DNA from: Panax quinquefolius
Lineage: Eukaryota; Streptophyta; Magnoliopsida; Apiales; Araliaceae
Assembly (NCBI GenBank): GCA_020205615.1
Contig: CM035165.1
Location: 90,458,005 to 90,522,004 of the forward strand
Direction of reading: 5' to 3'
DNA length: 64,000 nt
The notes under the pieces were generated by a model. The model worked only from the letters and a program-made list of their open reading frames with translations, had not been told where the DNA came from and ran no database searches. Positions 22,953-33,562 of the stretch are shown here, one piece after another (position 1 is the first letter of the stretch; each line of letters starts with the position of its first letter). The position numbers and the translations under genes are program-made.

Positions 22953-23377
22953 TGTGAGACCCCGAATTTTATGAAATAAAAGTATTCAATTTTTCTATTT
23001 TGGCAAATAGTTAAATTGATAAAAGTTTAAAGTTAAGGGTAATATGTGAATTTTTTTTTTTTTGCAAAGTAAGCAAGTTGATATAAAATATTCGTTGTGT
23101 CGGGAAATATTCGATTAGTCGGAGAATATTCTTTTGTTTGGGAATATCCCGACGACCAAGTACAATCATTGGTGGACCCCACAACGGAATTATTGTCGGA
23201 TTGAGAAAACAACAAAAATATTTTATTGAAAATAACGGCGGAAGTTTTACCATTAATACTGTTGAACTACTCGGTAGTAAAAATACTGATGTATGCGCGT
23301 GATTTTATAAGAAGACACACAGTATTGATTATCGATGCTTATGTGATAAGTCACTCGGTTTTATTTTATTGGTATTA

Positions 23378-23405
23378 CTAGTATATGCCCATGCCACGAA
23401 GGCAC
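23378..23405 (-). other. Helitron 3' terminus with hairpin and CTAG
   Basis: The minus strand ends GTGCCTTCGTGGCATG, GGCATATA, CTAG. The stem is five pairs (one G-T) around a five-base loop, 11 bases before CTAG. Confidence 0.85.
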
Positions 23406-24369
23406 AACGTAAAAATAATTAAATTAAAATTGAAAAATATTACATTACCACATACCACCACAATTCACCATTAATACATAGTCAATCATCAACACATGTC
23501 CAACTACCAAAATATCAAGCTAATTGGTACTAATTTCCAAAAAAAATGATAGAATTTCCTTTCAAAATAGATATTTAAAAAATTCTAAACCTGTCTACAA
23601 AACTTACAATCATCAACACATATCTAACCACCAAAATATCAAGCTAGTCGCTGCTAATTTTTAAAAAATTCAACAGAATTTCCTTTAAAAATAGACATCC
23701 AGACAAATATAAACCTGTGTATAAAACTTACAATCATCCATACATATCCAAACCACCAAAAAAACAATTATTCCATACTCAAAATCATCATAACCATGTA
23801 GAATTAGTTAACTTTATAAAATCTGAGTAAAAAAAAAAATACATACATGAAGAAATTAATACATACTCAATCATCAACACATCTAACCACCAAAACATCA
23901 AGCTAATCGCTACTAATTTCGAGAAATTTCGGCAGAGTTTCCTTTAAAAATAGATATACAGAAAAATCTAAACCTGTTTACCTAAAAAACCATCATTCCA
24001 TACCCAAAATCATCATAACCAAGTATAATTAGCTAACTTTACAAAAGGCAAAATACAAAAAATACATACATACAGAAAATAGAGAAACTAAGACCCTTTA
24101 CTTTACAACTTACACCAAGTATATTCTTTACAGCTTACATCATGTATCCTTCAATATATACCTGAAAATAATTGAAATTTAAAAATTATCGAAATATGTG
24201 AGTTAAAATAAAACAATTATAAATCCGAAACAAATGAGCACACATATTTGTATGTAGGGGGAATGATTTAGATTGATTGCAGTAAGAATTTAGAGAGATT
24301 GTAACAAATAATCAATTTTTTAAGGAAAAATATGGACTTACAATTAAATAAAGTTTTCTTAGTACTATC

Positions 24370-24480
24370 TCAACGAACAATTCATTTGCTTAAAACCTTC
24401 ACACATTTTATCTGCAGCTAAAAAAGTAATTATTTCTCCCGGAGTAATATTCAGTGCTGCAGCATTTATATCACTGATGT
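24370..24480 (-). pseudogene. Captured coding fragment in Helitron, unidentified
   Basis: The minus strand reads ISDINAAALNITPGEIITFL followed by AADKMCEGFKQ without a stop. The NxxALxxxPGE..TFLxAD pattern is reminiscent of a Pif1-type helicase segment, as in the helicase of autonomous Helitrons, but the match is short and from memory. Stops follow on both sides. Confidence 0.35.
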
Positions 24481-24512
24481 AACAAAAGCTTAAAGGCTAC
24501 AAAGCAACAGAA

Positions 24513-24980
24513 TAACACAAAACTTAAAATATTTTCAATTTAATAACATACAAATCCATTGTAAAAATAAAGAAAAAATAATAGGATTAAAAGTGATACC
24601 AGTTTGCAATTTATATTTTTTGTTCCTTGGGTAGAAGAGGTTGATTTTTGTTTCCCCTTAAATTTAGCATTCGCCAAAGCATCAGCCTTTTTTTTCCTTC
24701 TAGGTAAGAACACGATAAAAAAATAAGTAATATTAAATGAAACAAACCAAAAACATGTTGACAAATCAAACGATCTACATAAAACAAAACTTAAAATTTT
24801 TAAATTCAATAACATCCAAATCCATTGTAAAAACAGAGAGAAGAATATGATTAAAAGTGATACCAGTTGGCAATATTTATTTTTTCTTCCTTGAGTAGAA
24901 GAAGTAGCTTTTTGTTTTCCCTTAAATTTGGTATTCGCTTAAAGCATCATCTTTTTTTCTCCTTACGTAAGAAAACGCTA
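24513..24980 (-). repeat. Tandem duplication of an exon-like block in Helitron (period about 270 bp)
   Basis: Block 24513-24713 recurs at 24784-24975. Both hold, on the minus strand, a Lys-rich exon-like piece. The first copy reads KKKADALANAKFKGKQKSTS, preceded by an AG acceptor and followed by CTGGTATCAC, a possible donor. The second copy has frame-breaking changes. Source gene not recognised. Confidence 0.6.
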
Positions 24981-25029
24981 CTTAAAAGCAAAAAAAAAGA
25001 AGAAAAAAATGAATGAGAAATAGGTGTGA

Positions 25030-25130
25030 GTATACACTACCTCACGTAAACGGAGACAATTTAGTCCATACTCATTGCGAATTATTACTCCTACATTCTT
25101 ATGACGAAGTCTTCGAACCTGTAGACAAAA
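25030..25130 (-). pseudogene. Exon-like fragment in Helitron
   Basis: The minus-strand piece VRRLRHKNVGVIIRNEYG, then LNCLRLRE, is bounded by CTACAG upstream and GTAGTG downstream, so it looks like a captured internal exon. It lies upstream of the Lys-rich exons in the same orientation, consistent with one captured gene. Not identified. Confidence 0.4.
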
Positions 25131-25618
25131 GAATGTTGAATAGTAAATAAGCTGGTAAAAAGATAAGATAAAAATTAAGAAAATGATGAGTAAGAAATTA
25201 TTATCATACGGTGTTTTCTAGGTGGTCATCCATCTGTCATGACATTAATGAAAATAAATAAGTTATTAAAAAATCAATAAGGTATATTTAGAGAGAGTTA
25301 ATCAGATGATAAACTTACACTACTAAATATAACAACATCATCCATTGGTCGATGATTGTGCAGTTGAAACGGTTGTACCTACATAGTAAATTTCATAAGC
25401 TATGGATAATGAACATCAATTACATAATACATAAGCTATGGATAATGATATTTCATAAGCTATGGATAATGATATTTTAAAAAGTACATGCATTTGTTAA
25501 TTTTTTTGTTTACAGAAATTATATGTTATTTCATTATTTAAAAAGTACAGTCGGGCTAGCAAAACGCTCCTTTCATTTATTATTTCATTAGTTTTCTCTA
25601 TCGTTTGTATTCATTCCT

Positions 25619-25690
25619 GTTGATATAATCTAGTTTAAATTTTATATCCTTCTTGTTGATATAATCTAGTTTAAATTTTATATTTATGTT
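25619..25690. repeat. Direct repeat in Helitron
   Basis: TTGATATAATCTAGTTTAAA followed by TTTTATAT occurs twice in a row, with a third partial unit (TTGATATATCC). Confidence 0.8.
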
Positions 25691-25699
25691 GATATATCC

Positions 25700-27690
25700 T
25701 TCACTTTAGCACCCAGAGAATGAAGGTTGGTCATTGCTTGGGTTCACTAAGTTTATTTTTAATATTTTGCTTTCATATATCATCACTTATTGGAGTATTT
25801 TTACAACTTCAAGATTCAAGGTTGTTGGTTGAGATACATGCTCTTCTAATTTTGATATTGAAGTGGGTGCAAGGACACCATGTGGTGGTTCAGGAAGTTA
25901 TATCAAGTGTGAGAATTAGAATCAACTGGAATCATTGTTTCTATTTCCTTAGATCACACTAATCTAAGAAAAATATGGTTATGAAGTTGGTATAGCAAAT
26001 CAGTTCATAAGTAACACACGTTAACATGATGCTAACTAATCAAAAAAGATCAAATCATATACTACAAATATATATTACAACCACTTTGTTATGTATAAAA
26101 ACATCTTATATATAAAAACATCTTCCATCATATCTAACTCTAATTTAGAATCTTTACTACAGATTCTCATTTGCCAAACAGAAGATATATACCAGAACAT
26201 CTTGCATTCAAATGTAATAAGCATTTAATTTGTTTGGGAGGTATGCTTTTGTATAGATTTGATTGATCCTAATTGGCAATTTAGTCTTAATTCTCTCCCT
26301 ATTGAGGGATCCAGCGATCTTTATTTTTTTAATGGATGATTGGAGATTTTTCATGATATGATGTGGAAAAGAATGTTTTAGAACCAATCCAAACAAATCC
26401 TGTCATTCTCCATTCCTTCAGCAAAAATAGATAAATAGCGGTTACCCTCTCAACAAAGACAGTAGTGTGGTAATGGTGTCACTCACCCTCTCAACAAAGA
26501 CCGCAAAAAGGAAGAGAGATTATGGGAGTGAGGCAAAAAAAATGGACGTTTCACACCTGCTAATCAGGCCGGCTCACCTATCTTACTAACCCACCACCCT
26601 TTTTATCTACACCTCACCTAACCACCCACCATCCTCCGTTTTCCAGCCCCCGAATTTTGGTAAAACAACCATTATTACTCCCTCCATTCCTTTCAAATCA
26701 GTAATTTTTATCTGGATTTTTAAAAAATTATTTTGTTTAATATAATTTATAAACATTAAATGAGTACAAATTTGTTTCTCTCATTTTTTTCAATTAATTT
26801 ACTTTAATAAATTTTATCTTTTCTCTCATCTTTTTTTTCAATGAATTTAAAATGGACAATATTGATATTTATTTCCAATTTAATCAACTACTTCTTTAAA
26901 ACGAATGAAGAGAGTAATATTCGTTCTTCATTTTTTACCTACACATAACTTTTCCGTTCTAAAAAAAGTCTTATAAAGATTTGAATTCTACCTACACATA
27001 ATAAGATTTTGCAAATATGATTTTTAAGATAAACTTCCATTGTTGATGGGTACGAAGAAACACTAAAATGCAGCTTAGAATTAGAGAAATCTAGGTAGAA
27101 TCTCACCTTTTCCCTTGAATCCACCGCCATTGCAAGAAAAAAATAACTTTGAAAGTGAGAGAGCTTATTTCACCGCTTCAAAGATCGAAGATTAGAAGAC
27201 CCAGAGCTCAGCTTATATATTTATATATAAGTAGGCAGCCATTGATTTTTTCTGTTTGAGTATCAAATAAAGAGATTAATAGTGTACAGTTAACAAAATG
27301 AGGTTTAGTAAAATAAAGATGAAACCTTTTGATTACAAATGGGCATACAAATCAATCACCCAAAAATAGAGAAAACCCAGAGATGAAAGCACCCACTGAA
27401 GTTTCAAAATTAATTTACAGGACAACTAATTTCAAATCATCAAAAATGAAGCAACAATAAACACAAAATTTAAATTGAAAGCCTTTATGTTGCAAAATTT
27501 CAACTGAACCATTACTGGGTACTTACCAAAAACAGTCGCTTAGCAACCAAAGATATCACCACTTATTATCAAAAGCACAGACGAAAGTGAGCACCGACGG
27601 ACGTCGCTTAGCCGTCGTCTGCGCACGGACGGAAGTGAGCACCGATCAGAGCATGAACAGAGAGTGGCGTTGGAAGAGAACGGCGGAAGG
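25700..27690. other. Helitron interior without recognised gene
   Basis: Contains an open frame at 25720-25962 (plus, 80 codons) without recognisable domains, and AT-rich sequence. At 26400-26660 is a short GC-richer part with CCCTCTCAACAAAGAC repeated at about 26444 and 26491. Possibly captured promoter or intron sequence. Confidence 0.4.
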
Positions 27691-27695
27691 AATAA

Positions 27696-27850
27696 TTTTG
27701 ATTTGGGGGGTTTTGAAGGGAAGGAGACAGTAGAGTGTGAGGGATTTTGATTTGGGGGTTTTGAAGGGAAGGAGACAGTAGAGTGCGAGGGATTTTGATT
27801 TGGGGGGCTTTTGAAAGGGAAGGAGACAGATGAGTACACGGGAAGGAGAA
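27696..27850. repeat. Tandem repeat, about 49-bp unit, three copies
   Basis: TTTTGATTTGGGGG followed by TTTTGAA.GGGAAGGAGACAG starts at 27696, 27744 and 27793, with a diverged start at 27852. Read on the minus strand it encodes Ser/Pro-rich repeats in two frames, which I treat as a by-product. Confidence 0.85.
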
Positions 27851-28394
27851 AATTTTGGTTTGGGCGGCTAATTTTTGTTTTGTTTTGTCTGTAAGATGAA
27901 ATATGGCCTTTAGATCAAGTAAGATGAAATCTGGGCCTTTATTGTGGTTTCTCAAATTTTAAGTGGGGATTGATTCAAAAATGGTCCTGTTTTATTATAT
28001 AGATTAATGTAATAAAATAGAAAAGCTTTTTATATAAAACAGAATACTTTTATAAAGTTATTCTATAAATAGAATATATTATATTCTATTATGCATAGTG
28101 TTTTACATAGTAAAATCTTTTTATATAAAACAGAATACTTTTATAAAGTTATTCTATAAATAGAATATATTATACTTTATTATGCATAATGTTGCATAAT
28201 ATCTACATAGTATTTTGCATAGTAAAATCTTTTTATATAAAACAGAATATTTTTATAAAGTTATTCTTTTTATTAGATTATAAATAGAATATATTATGTT
28301 TTATTTAAAAGATTTTTTTTTAAATATGGACCGTCCGTTTAAAGTAAATCAATCTGGACCATTCATGAATTAGTTACTATGCAGTCCATTCTTC

Positions 28395-28402
28395 TATAAA
28401 TA
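28395..28402 (+). promoter_or_regulatory. TATA box of Gy3 LTR C
   Basis: TTCTATAAATAGAAGCTC, followed about 30 bp later by TTATTTCTTACTAATTCACT, a likely start region. Identical boxes lie at 30784-30791 and 33167-33174 in the sister LTRs. This copy lies downstream of the Helitron, which separates it from the first 425 bp of U3. Confidence 0.8.
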
Positions 28403-29635
28403 GAAGCTCATTCATTCATTATTTCTTACTAATTCACTGAAACTCTAGAGAGAGAAACTATAGAGAGAAAGAAGAAAAGTGTTCTGCTACTTCACTACTT
28501 CTATATCCAGTACTCTTCTTTCTAAGGTGAAGATAGGTGATGAAAATTATCTTCTTCCTAGGTGCGAAGAGGAATTTAGATTCACAATTGTGATTATGAA
28601 TTATTCACATGATCGTGGACGGGAATTGTTGATTGATTTTACAGGGATAAAATATTATTGGTGGACTTTTAACATAGAGAAGATAATAGACCTTATGGTC
28701 TATTTGACTCTTCTAATGGATTGCTCGTTCCGCTGCAACTATGGTTGAAATTTTTTATCATCTATCATATGTTCTAAATCTCTGATTTATTATTGATGAA
28801 AGCTATTGATAATTTAATTATCTTTAGTCATGATATTCTTTACTGGGCTAGTTATGCTCACCCTTTCTGCTTCACAATTCCTTTCAGGTAATAAGAGTGT
28901 TGCCGTAAGAATGTTGCCGGGTCGAGCGGGAATAATAGGGGAATAAAACAGTGGTCTCTAGCTGTGGAGGTTCTCCCTAAACAGTATAGAAAAGTGTGTT
29001 GTATTCTATACAACATTTAGTAGTTATATTTGGTGAATCAAATAGGGTGAGGTGAACCCAACTTTAGAAGGGTGTTTTGCCACTATTATACAAGATGTCT
29101 AATGACATATAACCTCGTGTTATCATAAGATAGGGTTGTGCGCATCCACTTGCTGAGTATATCTACGGGCACTACCTATATGATCTTAGAGTTTATTTGA
29201 AATATAATATTCACTTGGAAACAGTGGAGATAGTTATATGTCAAGAGAAGACTCACCGTTGTAAAGAAGATGATAGTAATCTTCTCATTTTTCTTTGGGG
29301 TCTATTGGGTCAACCAAGGATAATTCTGTGGCCATATAATATCTATTATAACCTAGACGCATGGCCTCCCATGTATGAAGGTTTCCTTGACCACTTCCCA
29401 AAGATTTTAATTTCTAAAACAGTTTTTGACTATACTTTTATGTAAAGTACCATTGTAAGGTTGTGATCGAGGCACCATGAGAGTTACATACATTTGTATT
29501 AAAACTCATAGTTAACTGTGGTCGTATTCTATACGACAGCTCAACAGTTGTATAAATGAAGTTGTATTTGAATTTTGTACCATGTATCTGGTGACTCAAA
29601 ATGGGTGATGTATACCGAATTTTGGGGGCGTCACA

Positions 29636-29972
29636 GTTGGTATCAGAGCTTAGGGATATGGTCGCTGGCGGAGATAAGAGTCTAGAACTAGGAGGGGAGA
29701 GACGAGTTATATACTTCGCTAGTGTGTGACTTACCTAAGCTGAAATTGTTTACTTGATAAGTTGACAAATTGTGATATGTCAATTAACCTTTGTTTTGAA
29801 GATATATTCTAGAATGATATCTGAAATACAGGAGTTGAGCAATGGAAAAATCATGATATAGAGGATATAACCGGGAAGGTACAATCCAAAAAGAAAGCAA
29901 GGTATTCTCATCTCTTCGAATATCAGGTACGTACGTAAATTTCGATGGCGAAATTTCATAAGGAGGGGTGAT
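29636..29972 (+). other. Gy3 interior 1 (337 bp): PBS, gag-start/pol-end fusion, PPT
   Basis: TGGTATCAGAGC (29638-29649) is the primer-binding site. A leader like that of the plus-strand gag at 36794-36981 follows. A short frame from the ATG at 29814 (MISEIQELSNGKIMI) stops at 29861. After that comes text matching the last codons of pol (RYSHLFEYQ against RYPYLFDIP at 34254), then CGAAATTTCATAAGGAGGGG, the polypurine tract. Everything between gag codon 15 or so and the end of pol is deleted. Confidence 0.88.
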
Positions 29973-32025
29973 TGTGAGACCCCGAATTTTATGAAATAAA
30001 AGTATTCAATTTTTCTATTTTGGCAAATAGTTAAATTGATAAAAGTTTAAAGTTAAGGGTAATATGTGAATTTTTTTTTTGCAAAGTAAGCTAGTTGATA
30101 TAAAATATTCGTTGTGTCGGGGAATATTCGATTAGTCGGGGAATATTCTTTTTGTCGGGGAAAATCCGTACGATGGTACAATCATTGGTGGACCCCACAA
30201 CGGAATTATTGTCGGATTAAGAAAACGACAAAAATATTTTATTGAAAATAACGGCGGAAGTTTTACCATTAATACTGTTAACTACTCGGTAGTAAAAGAA
30301 CAGTAATATGCGTGGTTGCATAGTAGCACACAGTATTGATTATTGATGCTTATGTGATAAGTCACTCACTTTTGTTTTATTGGTATTATTAATGTAATAA
30401 AACAGAAAAGCATTTTATATAAAACAGAATACTTTTATAAAGTTATTCTATAAATAGAATATATTATATTCTATAATGCATAGTATTTTGCATAGTAAAA
30501 TCTTTTTATATAAAAATGAATACTTTTTATAAAGTTATTCTATAAATAGAATATATTATATTTTATTATGCATAGTGTTGCATAAGTATCTACATAGTAT
30601 TTTGCATAGTAAAATCTTTTTATATAAAATAGAATACTTTTATAAAGTTATTCGCTTTTTTTAGATTATAAATAGAATATATTATATTTTATTTAAAAGA
30701 TTTTGCTTTAAATATGAATTTGTCTGTTTAAAGTAAATCAATCTAGACACTTCATGAATTAGTTATTATGCGATCCATTCTTCTATAAATAGAAGCTCGG
30801 TCATTCATTATTTCTTATTTAATTCACTGAAACTCTAGAGAGAGAAACTATAGAGAAAGAAGAAAAGTGTTCTGCTACTTCACTACTTCTATATCCAGTA
30901 CTCTTCTTTCTAAGGTGAAGACATGTGATGAAAATTATCTTCGTCCTGGGTGTGAAGAGGAATTTAGAATCACAATTGTGATTATGAGTTATTCACATGA
31001 TCGTGGACGGGAATTGTTGATTTATTTTACAGGGATAAAACATTATTGGTGGAATTTTAACATAGAAAAGATAATAGACCTTATGGTCTATTTGACTCTT
31101 CTAATGGATTGCTCATTCCGCTGCAACTATGGTTGAAAAGTTTTATCATCTATCATATGTTCTAAATCTATGATTTATTATTGATGAAAGCTATTGATAA
31201 TTTAATTATCTTTAGTCATGATATTCTTTACTGGGCTAGTTATGCTCACCCTTTCTGCTTCACAATTCCTTTCAGGTAATAAGAGTGTTCTTAGTAAGAA
31301 TGTTCACGGAATCGAACGGGAATAACAGGGGAATAGAACAGTGGTCTCTAGCTGTGGAGGTTCTCCCTAAACAGTATAGAAAAGTGTGTTGTATTCTATA
31401 CAACATTTAGTAGTTATATTTGGTGAATCAAATAGGGTGAGGTGAACCCAACTTTGGAAGGGTATTTTGCCACTATCATACAAGATGTCTAATGACATAT
31501 AACCTCATGTTATCAAAAGACAGGGTTGTGCGCATCCACTTGCTGAGTATATCTACGGGCACTACCTATATGATCTTGGAGTTTATTGGAAATATAATAT
31601 TAACTTGGAAACAGTGGAGATAGTTATATGTCAAGAGAAGACTCACCATTGGAAAGAAGATGATAGTAATCTTCTCATTTTTTTTTGGGGTCTATTGGGT
31701 CAACCAAGGATAATTCTGTGGCCATATGATATCTATTATAACCTAGACGCATAGCCTCCCATGTACGAAGGTTTCCTTGAGCACTTCCCAAAGATTTTAA
31801 TTTCTAAAACAGTTTTTGACTATACTTTTATGTAAAGTACCAATGTAAGGTTGTGGTCGAGGCACCATGAGAGTTACATACATTTGTATTAAAACTCATA
31901 GTTAACTGTGGTCGTATTCTATACGACAGCTCAACAGTTGTATAAATGAAGTTGTATTTGAATTTTGTACCATGTATCTGGCGACTCAGAATGGGTGATG
32001 TATACCTAATTTTGGGGGAGTCACA
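29973..32025 (+). repeat. Gy3 LTR D (2053 bp)
   Basis: Begins TGTGAGACCCCG, ends GGGGGAGTCACA. TATA box at 30784-30791. Complete and uninterrupted, it is the reference copy for the empty Helitron site (GGTATTATTAATG). Confidence 0.93.
30784..30791 (+). promoter_or_regulatory. TATA box of Gy3 LTR D
   Basis: TTCTATAAATAGAAGCTC, as in LTR C. Confidence 0.8.
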
Positions 32026-32361
32026 GTTGGTATCAGAGCTTAGGGATATGGTCGCTGGCGGAGATAAGAGTCTAGAACTAGGAGAGGAGAGACGAGTTAT
32101 ATACTTCGCTAGTGTGTGACTTACGTAAGCTGAAATTGTTTACTTGATAAGTTGGAAAATTGTGATATGTCAATTAACCTTTGTTTTGAAGATATATTCT
32201 AGAATGATATCTGAAATACAGGAGATGAGCAATGGAAAAATTATGATACAGAGGATATAACCGGGAAGGTACAACCCAAAAAAAAGCAAGGTATTCTCAT
32301 CTCTTTGAATATCAGGTACGTACGTAAATTTCGAGGGCGGAATTTCATAAGGAGGGGTGAT
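32026..32361 (+). other. Gy3 interior 2 (336 bp)
   Basis: Same build as interior 1: primer-binding site at 32028-32039, short frame from the ATG at 32204 (MISEIQEMSNGKIMIQRI, slightly longer than in interior 1), pol-end text and polypurine tract. The deletion junction is the same, so the deletion predates the tandem. Confidence 0.88.
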
Positions 32362-33562
32362 TGTGAGACCCCAAATTTTATGAAATAAAAGTATTCAATT
32401 TTTCTATTTTGGTAAATAGTTAAATTGATAAAAGTTTAAAGTTAAGGGTAATATGTGAAATATTTTTTTTGCAAAGTAAGCAAGTTGATATAAAATATTC
32501 GTTGTGTCGGGGAATATTCGATTTGTCGGGGAATATTCTTTTTGTCGGGGAATATCCGTACGACGGTACAATCATTGGTGGACCCCACAACGGAATTATT
32601 GTCGAATTTAGAAAACGACAAAAATATTTTATTGAAAATAACTGCGAAAGTTTTACCATTAATACTGTTAACTACTCGGTAGTAAAAGAACAGTAATACG
32701 CGTGGTTGCATAGTAGCACACATTATTGATTATTGATGCTTATGTGATAAGTCACTCAGTTTTATTTTATTGGTATTATTAATGTAATAAAATGTAAAAG
32801 CTTTTATATAAAATGAATACTTTTATAAAGTTATTCTATAAATAGAATATATTATATTCTATAATGCATAGTGTTTTGCATAGTAAAATCTTTTATATAA
32901 AAATGTAATACTTTTATAAAGTTATTCTATAAATAGAATATATTATATTTTATTATGCATAGTGTTGCAAAGTGTCTGCATAGTGTTTTGCATAGTAAAA
33001 TCTTTTTATATAAAACAGAATACTTTATAAAGTTATTCGTTTTATTAGATTATAAATAGAATATATTATATTTTATTTAAAAGATTTTGCTTTAAATATG
33101 GACCGTCCGTTTAAAGTAAATCAATCTGGACCGTTCATGAATTAGTTACTATGTAGTCCATTCTTCTATAAATAGAAGCTCATTCATTCATTATTTCTTA
33201 CGAATTCAGTGAAACTCTATAGAGAGAAACTATAGAGAGAAAGAAGAAAAGTGTTCTGCTACTTCACTACTTCTATATCCAGTACTCTTCTTTCTAAGGT
33301 GAAGACAGGTGATGAAAATTATCTTCGTCCTGGGCGCGAAGAGGAATTTAGAATCACAATTGTGATCAAGAGTTATTCACATGATCGTGGACGGGAATTG
33401 TTGATTTATTTTATAGGGATAAAACATTATTGGTGGATTTTTAACATAGAGAAGATAATAGACCTTATGGTCTATTTGACTCTTCTAATGGATTGCTCGT
33501 TCCGCTGTAACTATAGTTGAAAAGTTTTATCATCTATCATATGTTCTAAATCTCTGATCTAT
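32362..33562 (+). repeat. Gy3 LTR E, 3' part missing
   Basis: Colinear with LTR D from TGTGAGACCCC to TCTAAATCTCTGAT, then switches abruptly near 33556-33563 to integrase coding sequence. TATA box at 33167-33174. About 850 bp of the LTR's 3' end are absent. Confidence 0.9.

Larger units (their letters stand above)
23378..28003 (-). mobile_element. Non-autonomous Helitron (4626 bp)
   Basis: Read on the minus strand it begins TCTATATAATAAAA and ends in a short hairpin (GTGCC-TTCGT-GGCAT) followed by CATGGGCATATACTAG. It sits precisely between A and T of the LTR sequence: the empty site in LTR D reads GGTATTATTAATG, with no duplication here. These are the hallmarks of Helitrons (5' TC, 3' hairpin plus CTRR, A/T target). 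No complete Rep-helicase was found. Intron-like and exon-like fragments inside look captured from host genes. Confidence 0.92.
22953..29635 (+). repeat. Gy3 LTR C, split by a Helitron
   Basis: Parts 22953-23377 and 28004-29635 together align with LTR D over its full length. The TATA box is at 28395-28402. The left neighbour is low-copy DNA, so this is the outer 5' LTR of the tandem. Confidence 0.9.
22953..33562 (+). mobile_element. Gy3: three-LTR tandem of a minimal Ty3/gypsy derivative
   Basis: Order: LTR (22953-29635, with a Helitron inside), 337-bp interior, LTR (29973-32025), 336-bp interior, LTR (32362-33562, truncated). LTRs begin TGTGAGACCCC and end GTCACA. Each interior begins with an initiator-Met primer-binding site and ends with the family's polypurine tract (AAGGAGGGGTGATTG). 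The LTRs are 2057 bp without the Helitron and 2053 bp. A middle LTR shared by two interiors is typical of unequal recombination between LTRs. The LTR ends match the Gy1/Gy2 family, but the middle lacks the hairpin array. Confidence 0.9.

Noticed and set aside
25720..25962. 80-codon hydrophobic plus-strand frame in the Helitron
   Set aside because: No recognisable domain or splice context. Another frame over the same bases looks equally protein-like, so neither can be chosen.
27540..27955. Overlapping minus-strand frames with Ser/Pro repeats (Helitron end)
   Set aside because: They arise from the 49-bp tandem repeat. Two frames are open over the same repeat, which argues against a real protein.
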